From: Rhodococcus sp. (in: high G+C Gram-positive bacteria)
GTDB taxonomy: Bacteria > Actinomycetota > Actinomycetes > Mycobacteriales > Mycobacteriaceae
Reading direction: 5' to 3'
Length of the DNA: 51,715 nt
Assembly (NCBI GenBank): GCA_004211695.1
Contig: SEEV01000024.1
Location: 1-51,715, forward strand
A program made the position numbers and the translations under genes. Shown in pieces: positions 1-9,274 of the stretch. The notes beneath the pieces were generated by a model that saw nothing but the letters and a program-made list of their open reading frames with translations, did no database searches and had not been told where the DNA came from. Each line of letters starts with the position of its first letter. Position 1 is the first letter of the stretch.

Positions 1-2
1 CC

Positions 3-92
3 CAGCGTGTGCTGGCGATGGCCGCCGGCATCTGGCACAACTGGAACATCGGCGCCACCGCCAAGCGATCATTTATCGCCTACGACCACTGA
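3..92 (+). mobile_element. C-terminal end of an IS982-family transposase (partial)
   Basis: Frame 3 reads without interruption from the window edge to a TGA at 90-92. The last residues include IWHNW and end KRSFIAYDH, which is the usual C-terminal ending of IS982-family DDE transposases. Only about 29 residues are inside the window. The MDR gene that follows on the other strand stops 14 bases beyond this TGA, so the element's right end probably lies between about 93 and 130 and truncates that gene. The family call rests on the short tail only. Confidence 0.6.
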
Positions 93-105
93 TCCGTTCA
101 AGGAA

Positions 106-675
106 TCAATCATCTAGGCGCTCGACCCACTCGGCATTTGCGGTGCTCGTTGTCGTGGCGACCGTCGCGCCGAGATGCTTGGCTAGTTGAATCGCGAAGG
201 TGCCGACACCGCCTGAGCCGGCATGAATCAGGACCTTCTGTCCCGCTTGCAGATTTGCCCTCTCGATCAGCCCTTGCCAAGCGGTCAAGCCGACCAAAGG
301 GATTGACGCCGCCTCTTCCATGGTGAGTTCTCGTGGCTTGATCGCCACGTCCTCCTCGTTCACGGAAATGAATTCCGCGAACGTGCCGATCCGATCTTGC
401 CGGGGTCGCGCGTAGACCTCGTCGCCGGGCTTGAATCGGCGCACTGCGGGTCCGACTCGAGCGACGACACCGGCTAGGTCATTGCCGAGGACGATCGGTA
501 GGCGGTACGGAAGAATAGGTTTGAGCTTTCCCTTCAGGATCTTCAGATCCAAGGGGTTCACACTCGCGGCGTGGATTCGGACCAGGACGTCATCGTCTCG
601 CAACTCCGGGTCGGGCACCTCACCCGCCCGTACACCGACGGTGTTCCCGTATCGTTCGAGAACGACAGCTTTCAT
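106..675 (-). pseudogene. MDR-family NAD(P)H-dependent oxidoreductase, 3'-truncated by an IS end
   Basis: The product starts MKAVVLERYG and carries the GroES-like fold and the start of the Rossmann domain of zinc-independent medium-chain dehydrogenases/quinone reductases, including HAGSGGVGTFAIQLAKHLGA at about 151-170. It stops after 189 residues, whereas this family is usually 310-335. The break falls just after the nucleotide-binding motif, next to the IS982-like end, so most of the cofactor domain is missing. An AGGAAG ribosome site precedes the ATG. It lies 46 bases downstream of the disrupted SDR on the same strand, so the two probably formed an operon. Loss of function is inferred from the missing half. 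Confidence 0.8.
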
Positions 676-721
676 CGCGTCTTCCTATCTCTTGTTTTAG
701 CCTGGACTGCAATAGCTTTCG

Positions 722-1630
722 CTAGATGGATGCCGGGCTGCGCTGTTCGTTTTCGGTGGTGTGCGGTAGCTCGGGAACGAGTTGGTCGTTGCGGCCCAGG
801 GCGGCAACTTCGGTCTCGAGGGCGGGAACCGTCGCGGCGGAGAACCGTCTGGTCCACGGCCAGACCAGCGGTGAATTCAGCAGCGCCTTGGCCCAGTTGG
901 CGACGGCGACCGCCCGGGGAACGTAGACGCGACTGCGCCGGTACGCGAGCCCGTCGACGATCGCGGAGGCCGCTCGGTCGACACTGGTCGTGACGTTCCC
1001 CGGATACGGCAGGCGCCGGCGCATCTGCTGAAACGAGGGAATGTCGACCTCCGCGCCGCGCACGAGGTCGGTGTCGATCCAGGACGGATGGACGAGCCCG
1101 ACCGTGATCCCGAGGTGAGCCACTTCCGCGCGGTAGGCGAGTGCGAGCGACTCGACTCCCGCCTTACTCGCACCGTAGGAGGCCAGACCTCCGATCGAGG
1201 TGAACGACAGTGCGGAGGCCACGATCAGCACGTGCCCCCGGCTGCGTTGCAAATGAGGTGTCGCATGCTTGAGGGTGCGGAAGACGCCGTTGAGGTTGAT
1301 GTCCACGACTCGCTCGAAGGACGCCTCGTCCGCATGTCACACCGTTCCGTATGCGGCCACTCCCGCGTTGGCGACGACCATGTCCACCCCGTTCATGACA
1401 TTGGCGCCCTCGTCGATCGCGGACCGCAACGCCGCGCTGTCGCGCACGTCCGCCTCGCACCAATGCGCCGACGGCCCCAGTTCGGCGGCAAGGGCGCGCA
1501 GCCTTGCGGGTTCGAGTCCGATCAGGGCGACACGGGCCCCCTGAGCGGCGGCGAGGCGTGCCACCTGCTCGCCGATGCCGCGCGCGGCCCCGGTGACGAT
1601 TACCTTGCGGCCCACGAGTTCACGTTTCAT
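722..1630 (-). pseudogene. Short-chain dehydrogenase/reductase with in-frame premature stop
   Basis: Read through a single TGA (complement of 1337-1339), this is a 302-residue SDR. It has the cofactor motif TGAARGIG near residue 14, a VANAG motif, a catalytic serine region and YGASK. The reading frame is identical before and after the TGA. The codon before it ends GTV and the codons after read HADEASFERVVDINLNG, so the simplest history is a CGA (Arg) to TGA transition. The upstream part alone is 97 residues and lacks the active site; the downstream part lacks the Rossmann motif. A putative TetR operator lies about 10 bases upstream of the ATG. A base-calling error is the alternative explanation. 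Confidence 0.8.
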
Positions 1631-1639
1631 GCCCCGACC

Positions 1640-1652
1640 GTAACTTCGTTAT
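1640..1652. promoter_or_regulatory. Putative TetR operator, copy 1 (GTAACTTCGTTAT)
   Basis: The 13-mer GTAACTTCGTTAT sits 9 bases upstream of the SDR start codon. Its exact reverse complement recurs at 2766-2778 on the other side of the tetR gene. Two inverted copies bracketing a TetR gene, each in front of a catabolic transcription unit, suggest an operator. Binding is inferred. The rest of the 337-base stretch 1631-1967 shows nothing else I can support. Confidence 0.5.
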
Positions 1653-1967
1653 ATTGCGGATGCAATGGCCCTCCAGACTCCCCCGGATTCTCCGGTTTCG
1701 ACCTGGCCGCCCGTCCGCGAGTCGCCGGGTCGCCGAATCCGACGCGGCGGCAGGCTCGCGATTCGGCGTCCATCCCGGCAACGACACCGATAGCCCTCGG
1801 CGAAACGCGCACTACCAGGCACAGGGTTCGGGGATCCTCGCGGTACGCCATGAGGCACCCTGGGGTCCTTGACGACTGCGACGGAACCCGCTGGGCCACA
1901 GCGCCCCCCGGGTGCCCGGGAGCGGGGCCTCGGGCTCAGCTCGCCGCGCCCGGGGCGCCGTCTCGGC

Positions 1968-2675
1968 TCAGGAGCCGGTCGGGCTCTTCATTGCCGGCCG
2001 GACCGAACCGTACAGGCCCACCGCCCGCTCGTGGGAGGCCTGCGCGCGTTCGCGCGTGTCGCCGAGGCCGACGGCGAAGTTAACCCCCATCGGCAGCAGC
2101 ACCTGGGCTACCGCGTCGTCGAACTCGGCGAAATGCTCGCCCAGCTCCAGGGTGATGTAGCCGTGCACGAAACTCCACAACTGCGCCGCGACCACCTCCG
2201 GGAGGTGGGGCCCGACCCTGCCGGAGCTCACCAAGCGCGCACACGCGTCGGTGACATGTGCGTAGGCATCACGGAAGGCCGGAGAATGTCCACTCAACCA
2301 CACGTCCGACTCGAGGGGTCGGTAGGTAGCACGAGTGGAGAGCCCGAACATCAAGTCATAGAGGTGAGGGTTATCGCGCGCCAGGCGCCGACACGTCAAT
2401 GCCAGTGCGAACAAATCCACGACCGGATCCTCCGTCACAGGGACCCGGGAAAAGGCCGTGCCGAGTTCGGTGAATCCATGGTCTGCGACCGCGCGGACGA
2501 GCTCGGGGATGCCGCCGAAGTGGTGGTAGACGACCATCGTCGACAGTCCGGCTGCGGACGCCACCGTCCGCGCCTTGATCGCGGACGGGCCCTGTTCGGC
2601 CAGCAGGCCGACCGTGGCCCGAATCAGCCGCTCCGGCACACCCTCGGGCGCCGGGGCCGACGACGTCTCTCCCAT
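1968..2675 (-). CDS. TetR/AcrR-family transcriptional regulator
   Basis: The 235-residue product has an N-terminal helix-turn-helix, with ARTVASAAGLSTMVVYHHFG at about residues 35-54, followed by a helical ligand-binding domain typical of TetR repressors. The start at 2675 is chosen because GGTGGAG lies just upstream of this ATG; an upstream in-frame start would add 23 unlikely residues. It is transcribed away from the crotonase operon beginning at 2852 and toward the broken SDR. The 13-bp repeats at 1640 and 2766, and the inverted repeat ATAAC-N3-GTTAT at 2745, are the likely targets. The inducer may be a CoA thioester or ring acid of the adjacent pathway, which is a guess from context. Confidence 0.85.
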   Translation of the reverse strand: MGETSSAPAPEGVPERLIRATVGLLAEQGPSAIKARTVASAAGLSTMVVYHHFGGIPELVRAVADHGFTELGTAFSRVPVTEDPVVDLFALALTCRRLARDNPHLYDLMFGLSTRATYRPLESDVWLSGHSPAFRDAYAHVTDACARLVSSGRVGPHLPEVVAAQLWSFVHGYITLELGEHFAEFDDAVAQVLLPMGVNFAVGLGDTRERAQASHERAVGLYGSVRPAMKSPTGS

Positions 2676-2744
2676 ATCTCCACCTGACTTTGCATATTCC
2701 ACCGGTGGGCATCTCAGTGCCCGAATGACGCTTGCCACCACCAC

Positions 2745-2778
2745 ATAACATGGTTATAGTAACTCATAACGAAGTTAC
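2745..2778. promoter_or_regulatory. Putative TetR operator cluster between tetR and the crotonase operon
   Basis: Three nested symmetric elements occur here: ATAAC-ATG-GTTAT at 2745-2757; GTAAC at 2759-2763 paired with GTTAC at 2774-2778; and ATAACGAAGTTAC at 2766-2778, the exact reverse complement of 1640-1652. They lie in the divergent promoter region of tetR and the operon starting at 2852. Autoregulation plus repression of both flanking units is inferred. Confidence 0.5.
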
Positions 2779-2851
2779 AGTCCGGCTGGTCGTCCCACCG
2801 GCGCTCGCTGCACGTACTTCCCCTTCCTCCCCTTTACGGAAGTGAAATCTC

Positions 2852-3820
2852 ATGACACACGAAGACAAAGGCCATCTCGAGGTCGAGGACCGCGGGGGCG
2901 TGCTGATCGTCCGGGTGAACGGCGGCCCGCACAGCTTGTTCGGCCTCGACATCGCCAACCAGCTCGAGGAGTTGGTGGACCGCGTCGACCGCGACGCGCA
3001 CGTCCGTGCGGTCGTGTTCACCGGGACACGCCCCGGCCGGTTCGTCAGCCATGCCGATGTGCGCTGGCTGCAGGAAGAGGGGGCAGCGGTCCCACCGCTG
3101 GGCCGTCGCGGTGCCTCCGCGATCGCGCGGGTGGCCAGAGGCGCCGATCGCGCCCGCGCCCTCGAGCCCGTGATGCGCAAAACCCCGCTGTGGGGCGCGG
3201 TCCAGCTCGACCGCCTGCACGCGACGTTCCTGAAGATGAACGCCAGCGGCGTCATCTTCGTTGCCGCCCTGAATGGTTCGGCCCTCGGCCTCGGCGCGGA
3301 ATTCGCCTGGGCGTGCGACCTGCGGGTCATGGCCGACGGAGACTTCTTCATCGGCCAGCCCGAGATACTGCTGGGAATCAATCCGGGCGGTGGCGGCACC
3401 CAGCGCCTGACCCGCCTGATCGGCACCCACCGATCCCTGGTCGCCATCCTCGAAGGCAAACCGTTCACACCCGCGCAGGCCCTCGTCAACGGCGCCGTCG
3501 ACGAGGTCGTGGCCCTCGACGACGTGATCACGCGGGCGACCGAACTCGCCGAATACTTCGGCGCCCGCCCGAGGGAGGCCATCGCGGCCGTCAAGAGGTC
3601 GGTGTACTTCGGCGGCTCGATGTCGCTGACGGAGGGTTTGCACGTCGAGCGCACCGAATTCCTCGGCACCGACCAATCCGAGGACGGCCAGCAACTGATG
3701 CTCGACTACCTCGACACCACCGACGCCACCGGTGAGCTGCCCCTCTACGACCCGGACACCTACAAGCAGGCCCTCGAATCGGGGCGCGTGCCCGGGCTTC
3801 GCTCGACGAACGGACGATGA
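2852..3820 (+). CDS. Enoyl-CoA hydratase/isomerase (crotonase superfamily)
   Basis: A 322-residue crotonase-fold protein, longer than the usual 255-290. NGSALGLGAE at about 141-150 and GQPEILLG at about 168-175 provide both glutamates normally used in hydration (here near 150 and 171), followed by GGGGTQRLTRLIG. The extra length is an insertion at about 75-125 between the first oxyanion-hole region and the core. It opens a four-gene unit (crotonase, hydrolase, ligase, OYE reductase) and overlaps the next gene by ATGA. The role is probably hydration, or a related step, on an acyl-CoA of a ring or branched acid. The exact reaction cannot be read from sequence because the superfamily also includes hydrolases, isomerases and ring-opening enzymes. 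Confidence 0.85.
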   Translation: MTHEDKGHLEVEDRGGVLIVRVNGGPHSLFGLDIANQLEELVDRVDRDAHVRAVVFTGTRPGRFVSHADVRWLQEEGAAVPPLGRRGASAIARVARGADRARALEPVMRKTPLWGAVQLDRLHATFLKMNASGVIFVAALNGSALGLGAEFAWACDLRVMADGDFFIGQPEILLGINPGGGGTQRLTRLIGTHRSLVAILEGKPFTPAQALVNGAVDEVVALDDVITRATELAEYFGARPREAIAAVKRSVYFGGSMSLTEGLHVERTEFLGTDQSEDGQQLMLDYLDTTDATGELPLYDPDTYKQALESGRVPGLRSTNGR

Positions 3821-4776
3821 GACCAGCCATGGCCACCAAGAAACCTTTCACCCGCCACGACGTCCTCTTCTCCTCCGGCGACAGCTCCTGCGCCGCGTGG
3901 CTCTACGTCCCCACCGGTGTCACCTCGCCGCCGGTCGTCATCCTCGGACACGGCCTCGGCGCCACCCGCGACATGCGCTTGGACGCCTTCGCCGAACGTT
4001 TCGCCAGGGCCGGCATCGCCGCCGTCGCGTTCACCTATCGGCACTTCGGTGACAGCGGCGGTAGGCCCCGCCAGCTGCTGTCGATCAAGCGCCAGCTCGC
4101 CGACTGGGATGCCGCCATCGCCTGGGTGAAGGCTCGTGGCGGTCTCGACAGCACCCGCATCGCGGTCTGGGGCAGCTCCTTCGGCGGTGGCCACGCCATC
4201 ACCGTCGCCTCGCGGCATCCGGAACTGCGGGCGGCGGTCGCGCAGTGCCCGTTCACCGACGGTCTCGCCTCCGCCCTCGCGCTGGGCCCGGCGGCCACCC
4301 TGAAAGTGACCCCCTTGATTGCCCGGGATCTGGCGGCCAAGGTCCGCGGCACCGCGCCCGCGATGATTCCCCTCGCCGCCGCCCCCGGGTCGCTGGCTCT
4401 GATGAACGCCCCGGACGCGCTGTCCGGTTACGAGGCGATCGTGCCGGTCGGGACGACGTTCCGGAACGAGGTTGCGGCCCGGGTGATTCCCAGTCTGGTC
4501 ACCTACCGGCCCGGCCGAGCGGCCAAGAAGATCCACTTCCCGATCCTGTTCTGCGTCAGCAACACCGACACCGTCACCCCACCCGCCCAGACCCTCCGAT
4601 ACGCGCGGACAGCACCACGAGGCGAGATCAAGACCTACGACGCCGGCCACTTCGACTTCTACCTCGGCGAGCCCTTCGAGGCCTTGGTCCGTGACCAGAT
4701 CGAGTTCCTCACCCGTCAATTCGACTCGGCACCGGTCACTCCGTCACCGGGCCGGGCCGCACCACACCGAAGGTGA
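3817..4776 (+). CDS. Alpha/beta hydrolase
   Basis: A 319-residue alpha/beta-hydrolase with an oxyanion-loop GHGLG at about 44-48, nucleophile elbow GSSFG at about 119-123 (Ser121) and a C-terminal DAGHFDFY that supplies the histidine. It resembles the dienelactone hydrolase/DUF-type serine hydrolases often found in catabolic operons. The ATG at 3817 overlaps the crotonase stop; a second in-frame ATG at 3829 is possible. It ends in a GTGA overlap with the ligase gene, so translation is probably coupled. The substrate is unknown; a thioester or lactone intermediate would fit the neighbours. Confidence 0.8.
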   Translation: MRPAMATKKPFTRHDVLFSSGDSSCAAWLYVPTGVTSPPVVILGHGLGATRDMRLDAFAERFARAGIAAVAFTYRHFGDSGGRPRQLLSIKRQLADWDAAIAWVKARGGLDSTRIAVWGSSFGGGHAITVASRHPELRAAVAQCPFTDGLASALALGPAATLKVTPLIARDLAAKVRGTAPAMIPLAAAPGSLALMNAPDALSGYEAIVPVGTTFRNEVAARVIPSLVTYRPGRAAKKIHFPILFCVSNTDTVTPPAQTLRYARTAPRGEIKTYDAGHFDFYLGEPFEALVRDQIEFLTRQFDSAPVTPSPGRAAPHRR

Positions 4777-6260
4777 ACACGACCACGATGAACTTCGCAT
4801 CGCTGCCCGACCGCCGCGCCGATCTCGACCCGCACGGACCCGCGGTCTCCGACGCCACCGGCTCGCTCACCAACGCTCAGCTGCTCACCCGAGTTCGCGC
4901 GGCCACCCGCCACCTCCATGACCGGGGAATCGGGCCCGGAGACGTCGTGGCCCTGAAGCTGACCAACCGCACCGAGTTCGTGGTGCTGCTGTTCGCGACC
5001 TGGCGACTCGGTGCCACCACCACCCCGATCAACCCGACGCTGACCGACGTCGAGGTTACTCGGCAACTCGCCGACTCCGCCGCACGACTGCTCGTCGTCG
5101 AGGACGGCTGGGCGGGTGCAGGAGATGGCGGTGTCGCCACTCTCGCCGTCGACGAGCTGTTCCAGGAGGCGACCGAGTCCGATCACACACCACCTGCGGA
5201 CTCGTCCACGCCCGCCCTGCTGATTTACACCAGCGGCACCACCGGGGTGCCGAAGGGCGTGATGCTCGACCACACCAACATCGACGCCATGGCCGAGATG
5301 GGCGCCCAGGCGCTGCAGCTGGGGCCGGCAGACCGATGCCTGCTGATCCTGCCGCTCTTCCACGTCAACGGCATCGTCGTCAGCGTCCTCACCCCGCTAC
5401 TCGCCGGCGCGAGCGTCGTCATCGCCGGCCGATTCGACCCCCGCACCTTCTTCGACCTCGTCGAATCCGAACGCCCCACCTACTTCAGCGCGGTGCCGAC
5501 GATCTACAACATCCTGGCGGCGCTTCCGGCCGATGTTCGGCCCGACACGTCCTCACTGCGGTTCGGCATCTGTGGCGCCGCACCCGCCTCAGCGGAGTTG
5601 CTGACCCGGTTCGAGGACCGGTACGGGTTTGCCCTCCTCGAGGGCTACGGGCTGTCCGAAGGGACCTGCGCCTCCACCCTCAACCCGGTCTCGGGACCTC
5701 GGCGCGCCGGTACGGTGGGGATCGCTTTCCCGGGTCAGAAGATTCGCATCGTCGACGAGAACGGCGTCGAACTGGGCCCCGGGGTGGACGGCGAGGTCGT
5801 CGTGCGCGGCCCCAATGTGATGCGCGGCTACCTCGGCCGTCCGGAGGACACCGCACAGACCGTCATCGACGGATGGCTACACACCGGCGATGTCGGCCAC
5901 CTCGATCCGGAGGGCTACCTGACCCTGGTCGGGCGCTCGAAAGACATGATCATCCGCGGCGGCGAGAACATCTACCCCAAGGAAATCGAAGACGTCCTCG
6001 CCGGCCACCCGACCGTCCTCGAAGCGGCCGTGATCGGTGTCCCCGACACCATCTGGGGTGAGATCGTCGTCGCCTATGTCCAGCCAACACCCGATTCGAC
6101 CGCCGATCCCGCTGCGCTGCAGGCGCTCTGCGCACGGAAACTCAGCCGCTACAAGCGCCCCACCACGATCGTCGTCGTGGACACCATCGCCAAGAACGCG
6201 GTCGGCAAAATCGACAAGGCCGCACTGCGGGCCGCCCACACCACCGCCGCCGTGTCATGA
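4773..6260 (+). CDS. AMP-forming acyl-CoA synthetase/ligase (ANL superfamily)
   Basis: The 495-residue product activates a carboxylic acid to its CoA thioester using ATP. It shows the P-loop YTSGTTGVPKG at about 152-162, GYGLSEG, GWLHTGDVG and RGGENIYPKEIE in the hinge region, and a near-C-terminal NAVGKIDK containing the catalytic lysine. The GTG start overlaps the preceding stop; an ATG at 4788 is the alternative. In the operon it would make the CoA ester used by the crotonase. The acid is not identifiable; the size is that of cyclohexanecarboxylate, fatty or aryl acid ligases. Confidence 0.88.
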   Translation: MNTTTMNFASLPDRRADLDPHGPAVSDATGSLTNAQLLTRVRAATRHLHDRGIGPGDVVALKLTNRTEFVVLLFATWRLGATTTPINPTLTDVEVTRQLADSAARLLVVEDGWAGAGDGGVATLAVDELFQEATESDHTPPADSSTPALLIYTSGTTGVPKGVMLDHTNIDAMAEMGAQALQLGPADRCLLILPLFHVNGIVVSVLTPLLAGASVVIAGRFDPRTFFDLVESERPTYFSAVPTIYNILAALPADVRPDTSSLRFGICGAAPASAELLTRFEDRYGFALLEGYGLSEGTCASTLNPVSGPRRAGTVGIAFPGQKIRIVDENGVELGPGVDGEVVVRGPNVMRGYLGRPEDTAQTVIDGWLHTGDVGHLDPEGYLTLVGRSKDMIIRGGENIYPKEIEDVLAGHPTVLEAAVIGVPDTIWGEIVVAYVQPTPDSTADPAALQALCARKLSRYKRPTTIVVVDTIAKNAVGKIDKAALRAAHTTAAVS

Positions 6261-6289
6261 CCATCGAACCCCTGCGAAAGGAACGCCCT

Positions 6290-7530
6290 ATGCCATCCCT
6301 GCACGACCCATTGCCGCTGCCCTGCGGCCAGGTACTCCCGAACCGCATCATGAAGGCCGCGTTGAGCGAAGCGCTCGGTGATAAACGGAACGCTCCCGAC
6401 AGCCGCCTGGAGCGGCTCTACACCACCTGGAGTCGCGGTGGCTACGGTCTGCTCGTCACCGGCAACGTCATGATCGACCGCACCCAGCTCGGTGAGCCGG
6501 GCAACATCGTCATCGAGGACGAACGCGACCTCGACGCGCTGACAAGCTGGGCCAAGACGACCAAAGATGCCGGCATCCCGATCTGGGTGCAACTCAACCA
6601 CCCCGGACGCCAGTCGAACCCGCTCGCGCTGGGGCACACTCCCGTCGCCCCCAGGTCCCGCTCGATATTCCCGGCGCCACCACACCCCGTGAGCTGTCAC
6701 CTGACGAGATCGAGGACATCATCGAACGTTTCGCCGCCGCCGCTGTTGTTTGTGAGACAGCAGGTTTCGACGGCGTGCAAATACATGGTGCGCACGGCTA
6801 CCTCGTCGCCCAGTTCCTCTCACCGTTGGCGAACCGGCGCGACGACGACTGGGGCGGTGACCCGAAGCGGCGGATGCGGTTCGTCCTCGAGGTCGTGCGC
6901 CGCATCCGCGCGAGGGTGTCACCGGGCTTCGCGGTCGGCATCAAACTCAACTCGGCCGACTTCCAACGAGGCGGATTCACCGAGGACGAATCCCGCGGCG
7001 TGGTCGCGGCGCTGGCCCAGGAAGGTCTCGACCTGATCGAGGTCAGCGGCGGAAGCTACGAGTCTCCCGCCATGATGGGCACCGCCGCGGCCAGTACCCG
7101 CGCCCGCGAGGCCTATTTCCTCGAGTACGCCCGCACCGTCCGCGGGCTCGTCGGCGACATCCCGCTGGCGGTGACCGGCGGTTTCCGTTCCCGCACCGCC
7201 ATGGAGGACGCGATCGGGGACGGCGAATGCGATGTCGTCGGGATCGGCCGACCCACCGCGACGATCACCGACGCCGCCTCCGCCATCTTGACCGGGCGCG
7301 CCGACACCCTCACCACACATCAGTCGCGATCCGGGATGCGCGGCGTCCTGGGCCGGGTGGTCGACATCAAGGCCCTCGACGGGATCCTCGACCTCGGCTG
7401 GCACACCGACCAGCTGCACCGCATCAGCGCCGGTCTCGAACCCGACCCACATCGGGGGCGCCTCGCCACCACGGTGGCACTGCTGCGCCGCAACGGCCGG
7501 ACACCCCTGCGCCCCAAACGCGGCGGCTAG
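6290..7530 (+). pseudogene. NADH:flavin oxidoreductase (Old Yellow Enzyme family), one-base frameshift
   Basis: The first half (MPSLHDPLPLPCGQVLPNRI onward, up to LGHTPVAP) and the second half (from QVPLDIPGATTPREL through QIHGAHGYL, DDDWGGD and the C-terminal flavin-binding part) are in different frames. Adding one C to the five-C run at 6648-6652 joins them as VAPQVPLDIPG and gives a 413-residue protein of normal length. QIHGAHGYL and WGGD are OYE/2,4-dienoyl-CoA reductase signatures. The start at 6290 is preceded by AAAGGAA. As written the gene cannot make the full enzyme. A homopolymer sequencing error is quite possible. The expected role is reduction of a conjugated double bond of a pathway intermediate. 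Confidence 0.82.
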
Positions 7531-7672
7531 AGCAACAGCCCTCCCACACTCACCCTGGCGGCTACGCCACCGTACGCGGCCACCCCTGCACGCACGGCTG
7601 CCCTGGGGCAGGAGTCGACCCAGGAACGCTCAGGCCACACCCGGCAGAACACGCCGATGTTCAGGAGAAACG

Positions 7673-8548
7673 ATGAACCAGCAAGCCCCACCCAAAACTG
7701 CAAACACTGCTCCGACCCTGAGCGTCGACGTCGACGGAAAGCGGTTCGCCTATCGCGAGTTCGGGCCGAGCACCGGCGTGCCCGTTGTCTTCCTGCACCA
7801 CTTCACCGCGGTCCTCGACGACTGGGACCCGCGTGTCATCGACGGAATCGCATCGGAACGTCGCGTGATTACCTTCGACAACCGCGGTATCGGCGCAAGT
7901 GAGGGTCACACGCCCACCACCGTCGCGGCCATGGCCGACGACGCAATCGCCATCATCCGAGAACTCGGCCTCGAGCAGGTCGACCTGATGGGATTCTCCC
8001 TCGGGGGATTCATCGCGCAGGTGATCATGACGCAGCAGCCTGCGCTGGTCCGCCGGATCATCCTCGCCGGCACAGGCGCAGCCGGCGGCGACGGCGTCGG
8101 CAACATCACGGTCAAACTTCTCGGCGACACCGTGCACGGGCTGCTCACCCGCACAGACCCCAAGCGCTACCTCTTCTTCACCAGGACCGCCAACGGCAAG
8201 GCAGCGGCAACGGCCTATATGGACCGGCTCACCGAACGCACCCACGACCGCGTCGACCCCACCTCACCTCGGTCAGTCGCCGCGCAGATCCTCGCGATTC
8301 GTCGATGGGGAGCGCAGGACCCCATGGACCTGGGCTCGATCGAGCACCCCGTGCTCGTCGCGAACGGAGAGGACGACCGGATGCTCCCGACGAGGGCTTC
8401 CTTCGACCTCGCCCACCGCCTCCCGAACGTCTCGCTCCGGATCTACCCGGACGCCGGTCATGGCGGCGTGTTCCAACACCACGAGCAGTTCGTCCAGGAG
8501 GTGCTGAAGTTCCTTCGCTCACCGCACGGGCCCGAGGACCGTCACTGA
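7673..8548 (+). CDS. Alpha/beta hydrolase
   Basis: A 291-residue hydrolase with LHHFTAVLDDWDP after the first strands, RGIGAS at about 71-76, nucleophile elbow GFSLG at about 107-111 (Ser109), an acidic NGEDDRM loop and a final DAGHGG histidine. This is a complete triad of the haloperoxidase/esterase-like group. AGGAGA precedes the ATG. It stands alone between the OYE gene (142-base gap) and a convergent tetR. A decayed relative lies at about 14393-15190 with the same RGxGAS, AIA-IR, LTERT and YPD-GHG landmarks, so the gene was once duplicated or acquired twice. The substrate is unknown. Confidence 0.82.
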   Translation: MNQQAPPKTANTAPTLSVDVDGKRFAYREFGPSTGVPVVFLHHFTAVLDDWDPRVIDGIASERRVITFDNRGIGASEGHTPTTVAAMADDAIAIIRELGLEQVDLMGFSLGGFIAQVIMTQQPALVRRIILAGTGAAGGDGVGNITVKLLGDTVHGLLTRTDPKRYLFFTRTANGKAAATAYMDRLTERTHDRVDPTSPRSVAAQILAIRRWGAQDPMDLGSIEHPVLVANGEDDRMLPTRASFDLAHRLPNVSLRIYPDAGHGGVFQHHEQFVQEVLKFLRSPHGPEDRH

Positions 8549-8561
8549 CGTTTCGCGCTGC

Positions 8562-9188
8562 TCAATCGGTGCGCAGCAGCCCATGGAGCAGGAGATCACC
8601 GAGTTCTCCGAACGCATCGGCCGCAGACAGGCCGGTGCGTTCGAGGAGTATCCCGGACTGAACGGCGTCGATCGCCAACGCCACCAACTGGGCGGCGAAC
8701 GCGGCATCGGTGGCCCGGAACAGGCCCGCGTCGACGCCGTCGTCGATCAACTCGTGCACCCGCCGCGCGGCCTGCGCGGTGTTACGCCCATAGATCTCCG
8801 CCGTCGGTGGGTACGAGACCATGTCGTCGTAGAACGCCCGGGAGTTGCGGCGCATCGCCGACGCGACACCACCGAGATACGTGGTGATCCGCTTGCGGGG
8901 ATCCGATTCATTCGCGACCGCATCTTCGATCTGCTCGGCTGCGGCGCCGAAGAAGTGTTTGGTGGCGGCGACGACCAGCTGTTCTTTCGTAGACGCCACG
9001 CTGTAGAGCGTCGCCTTGGAGCACCGCAACCGCTGCGTGAGGTCGTCGACGGTGACCGACGTAAACCCCTCCGTCAGGAAGATTTCCTCGATCCGCGCCA
9101 GCAACTCGTCCCGACGGGCGGTGTCGACGCGTCGACGCCGCGGGGTGTTCATCGTCGCGCGATTCGGCGTCGCTCCTGCACGTGCCAT
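8562..9188 (-). CDS. TetR/AcrR-family transcriptional regulator
   Basis: A 208-residue TetR protein whose N-terminal helix-turn-helix includes TVDDLTQRLRCSKATLYS, with a helical C-terminal domain ending at the convergent hydrolase. The start MARAGAT at 9188 is chosen; MNTPRRRR at 9152 is equally possible because neither has a clear ribosome site. It is divergent from the ligase-crotonase-SDR operon at 9306. The 11-bp direct repeats at 9275-9297 between them are a plausible operator. It probably represses that operon in response to an acyl-CoA or free acid, which is an inference from gene order. Confidence 0.85.
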   Translation of the reverse strand: MARAGATPNRATMNTPRRRRVDTARRDELLARIEEIFLTEGFTSVTVDDLTQRLRCSKATLYSVASTKEQLVVAATKHFFGAAAEQIEDAVANESDPRKRITTYLGGVASAMRRNSRAFYDDMVSYPPTAEIYGRNTAQAARRVHELIDDGVDAGLFRATDAAFAAQLVALAIDAVQSGILLERTGLSAADAFGELGDLLLHGLLRTD

Positions 9189-9274
9189 GCGGTCGAGTGT
9201 TTCACAATTCCGGCCTCTCGATTTCACGCGCCTTCCCTTCTCCCGACACCTTGGGTACATTTATCGGTGCAAAG

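Noticed and set aside
1337..1339. TGA in the SDR as a possible recoded (selenocysteine) codon
   Set aside because: The position is normally Arg in a non-catalytic loop and no adjacent stem-loop or Sec machinery is seen; a nonsense mutation or error is simpler.
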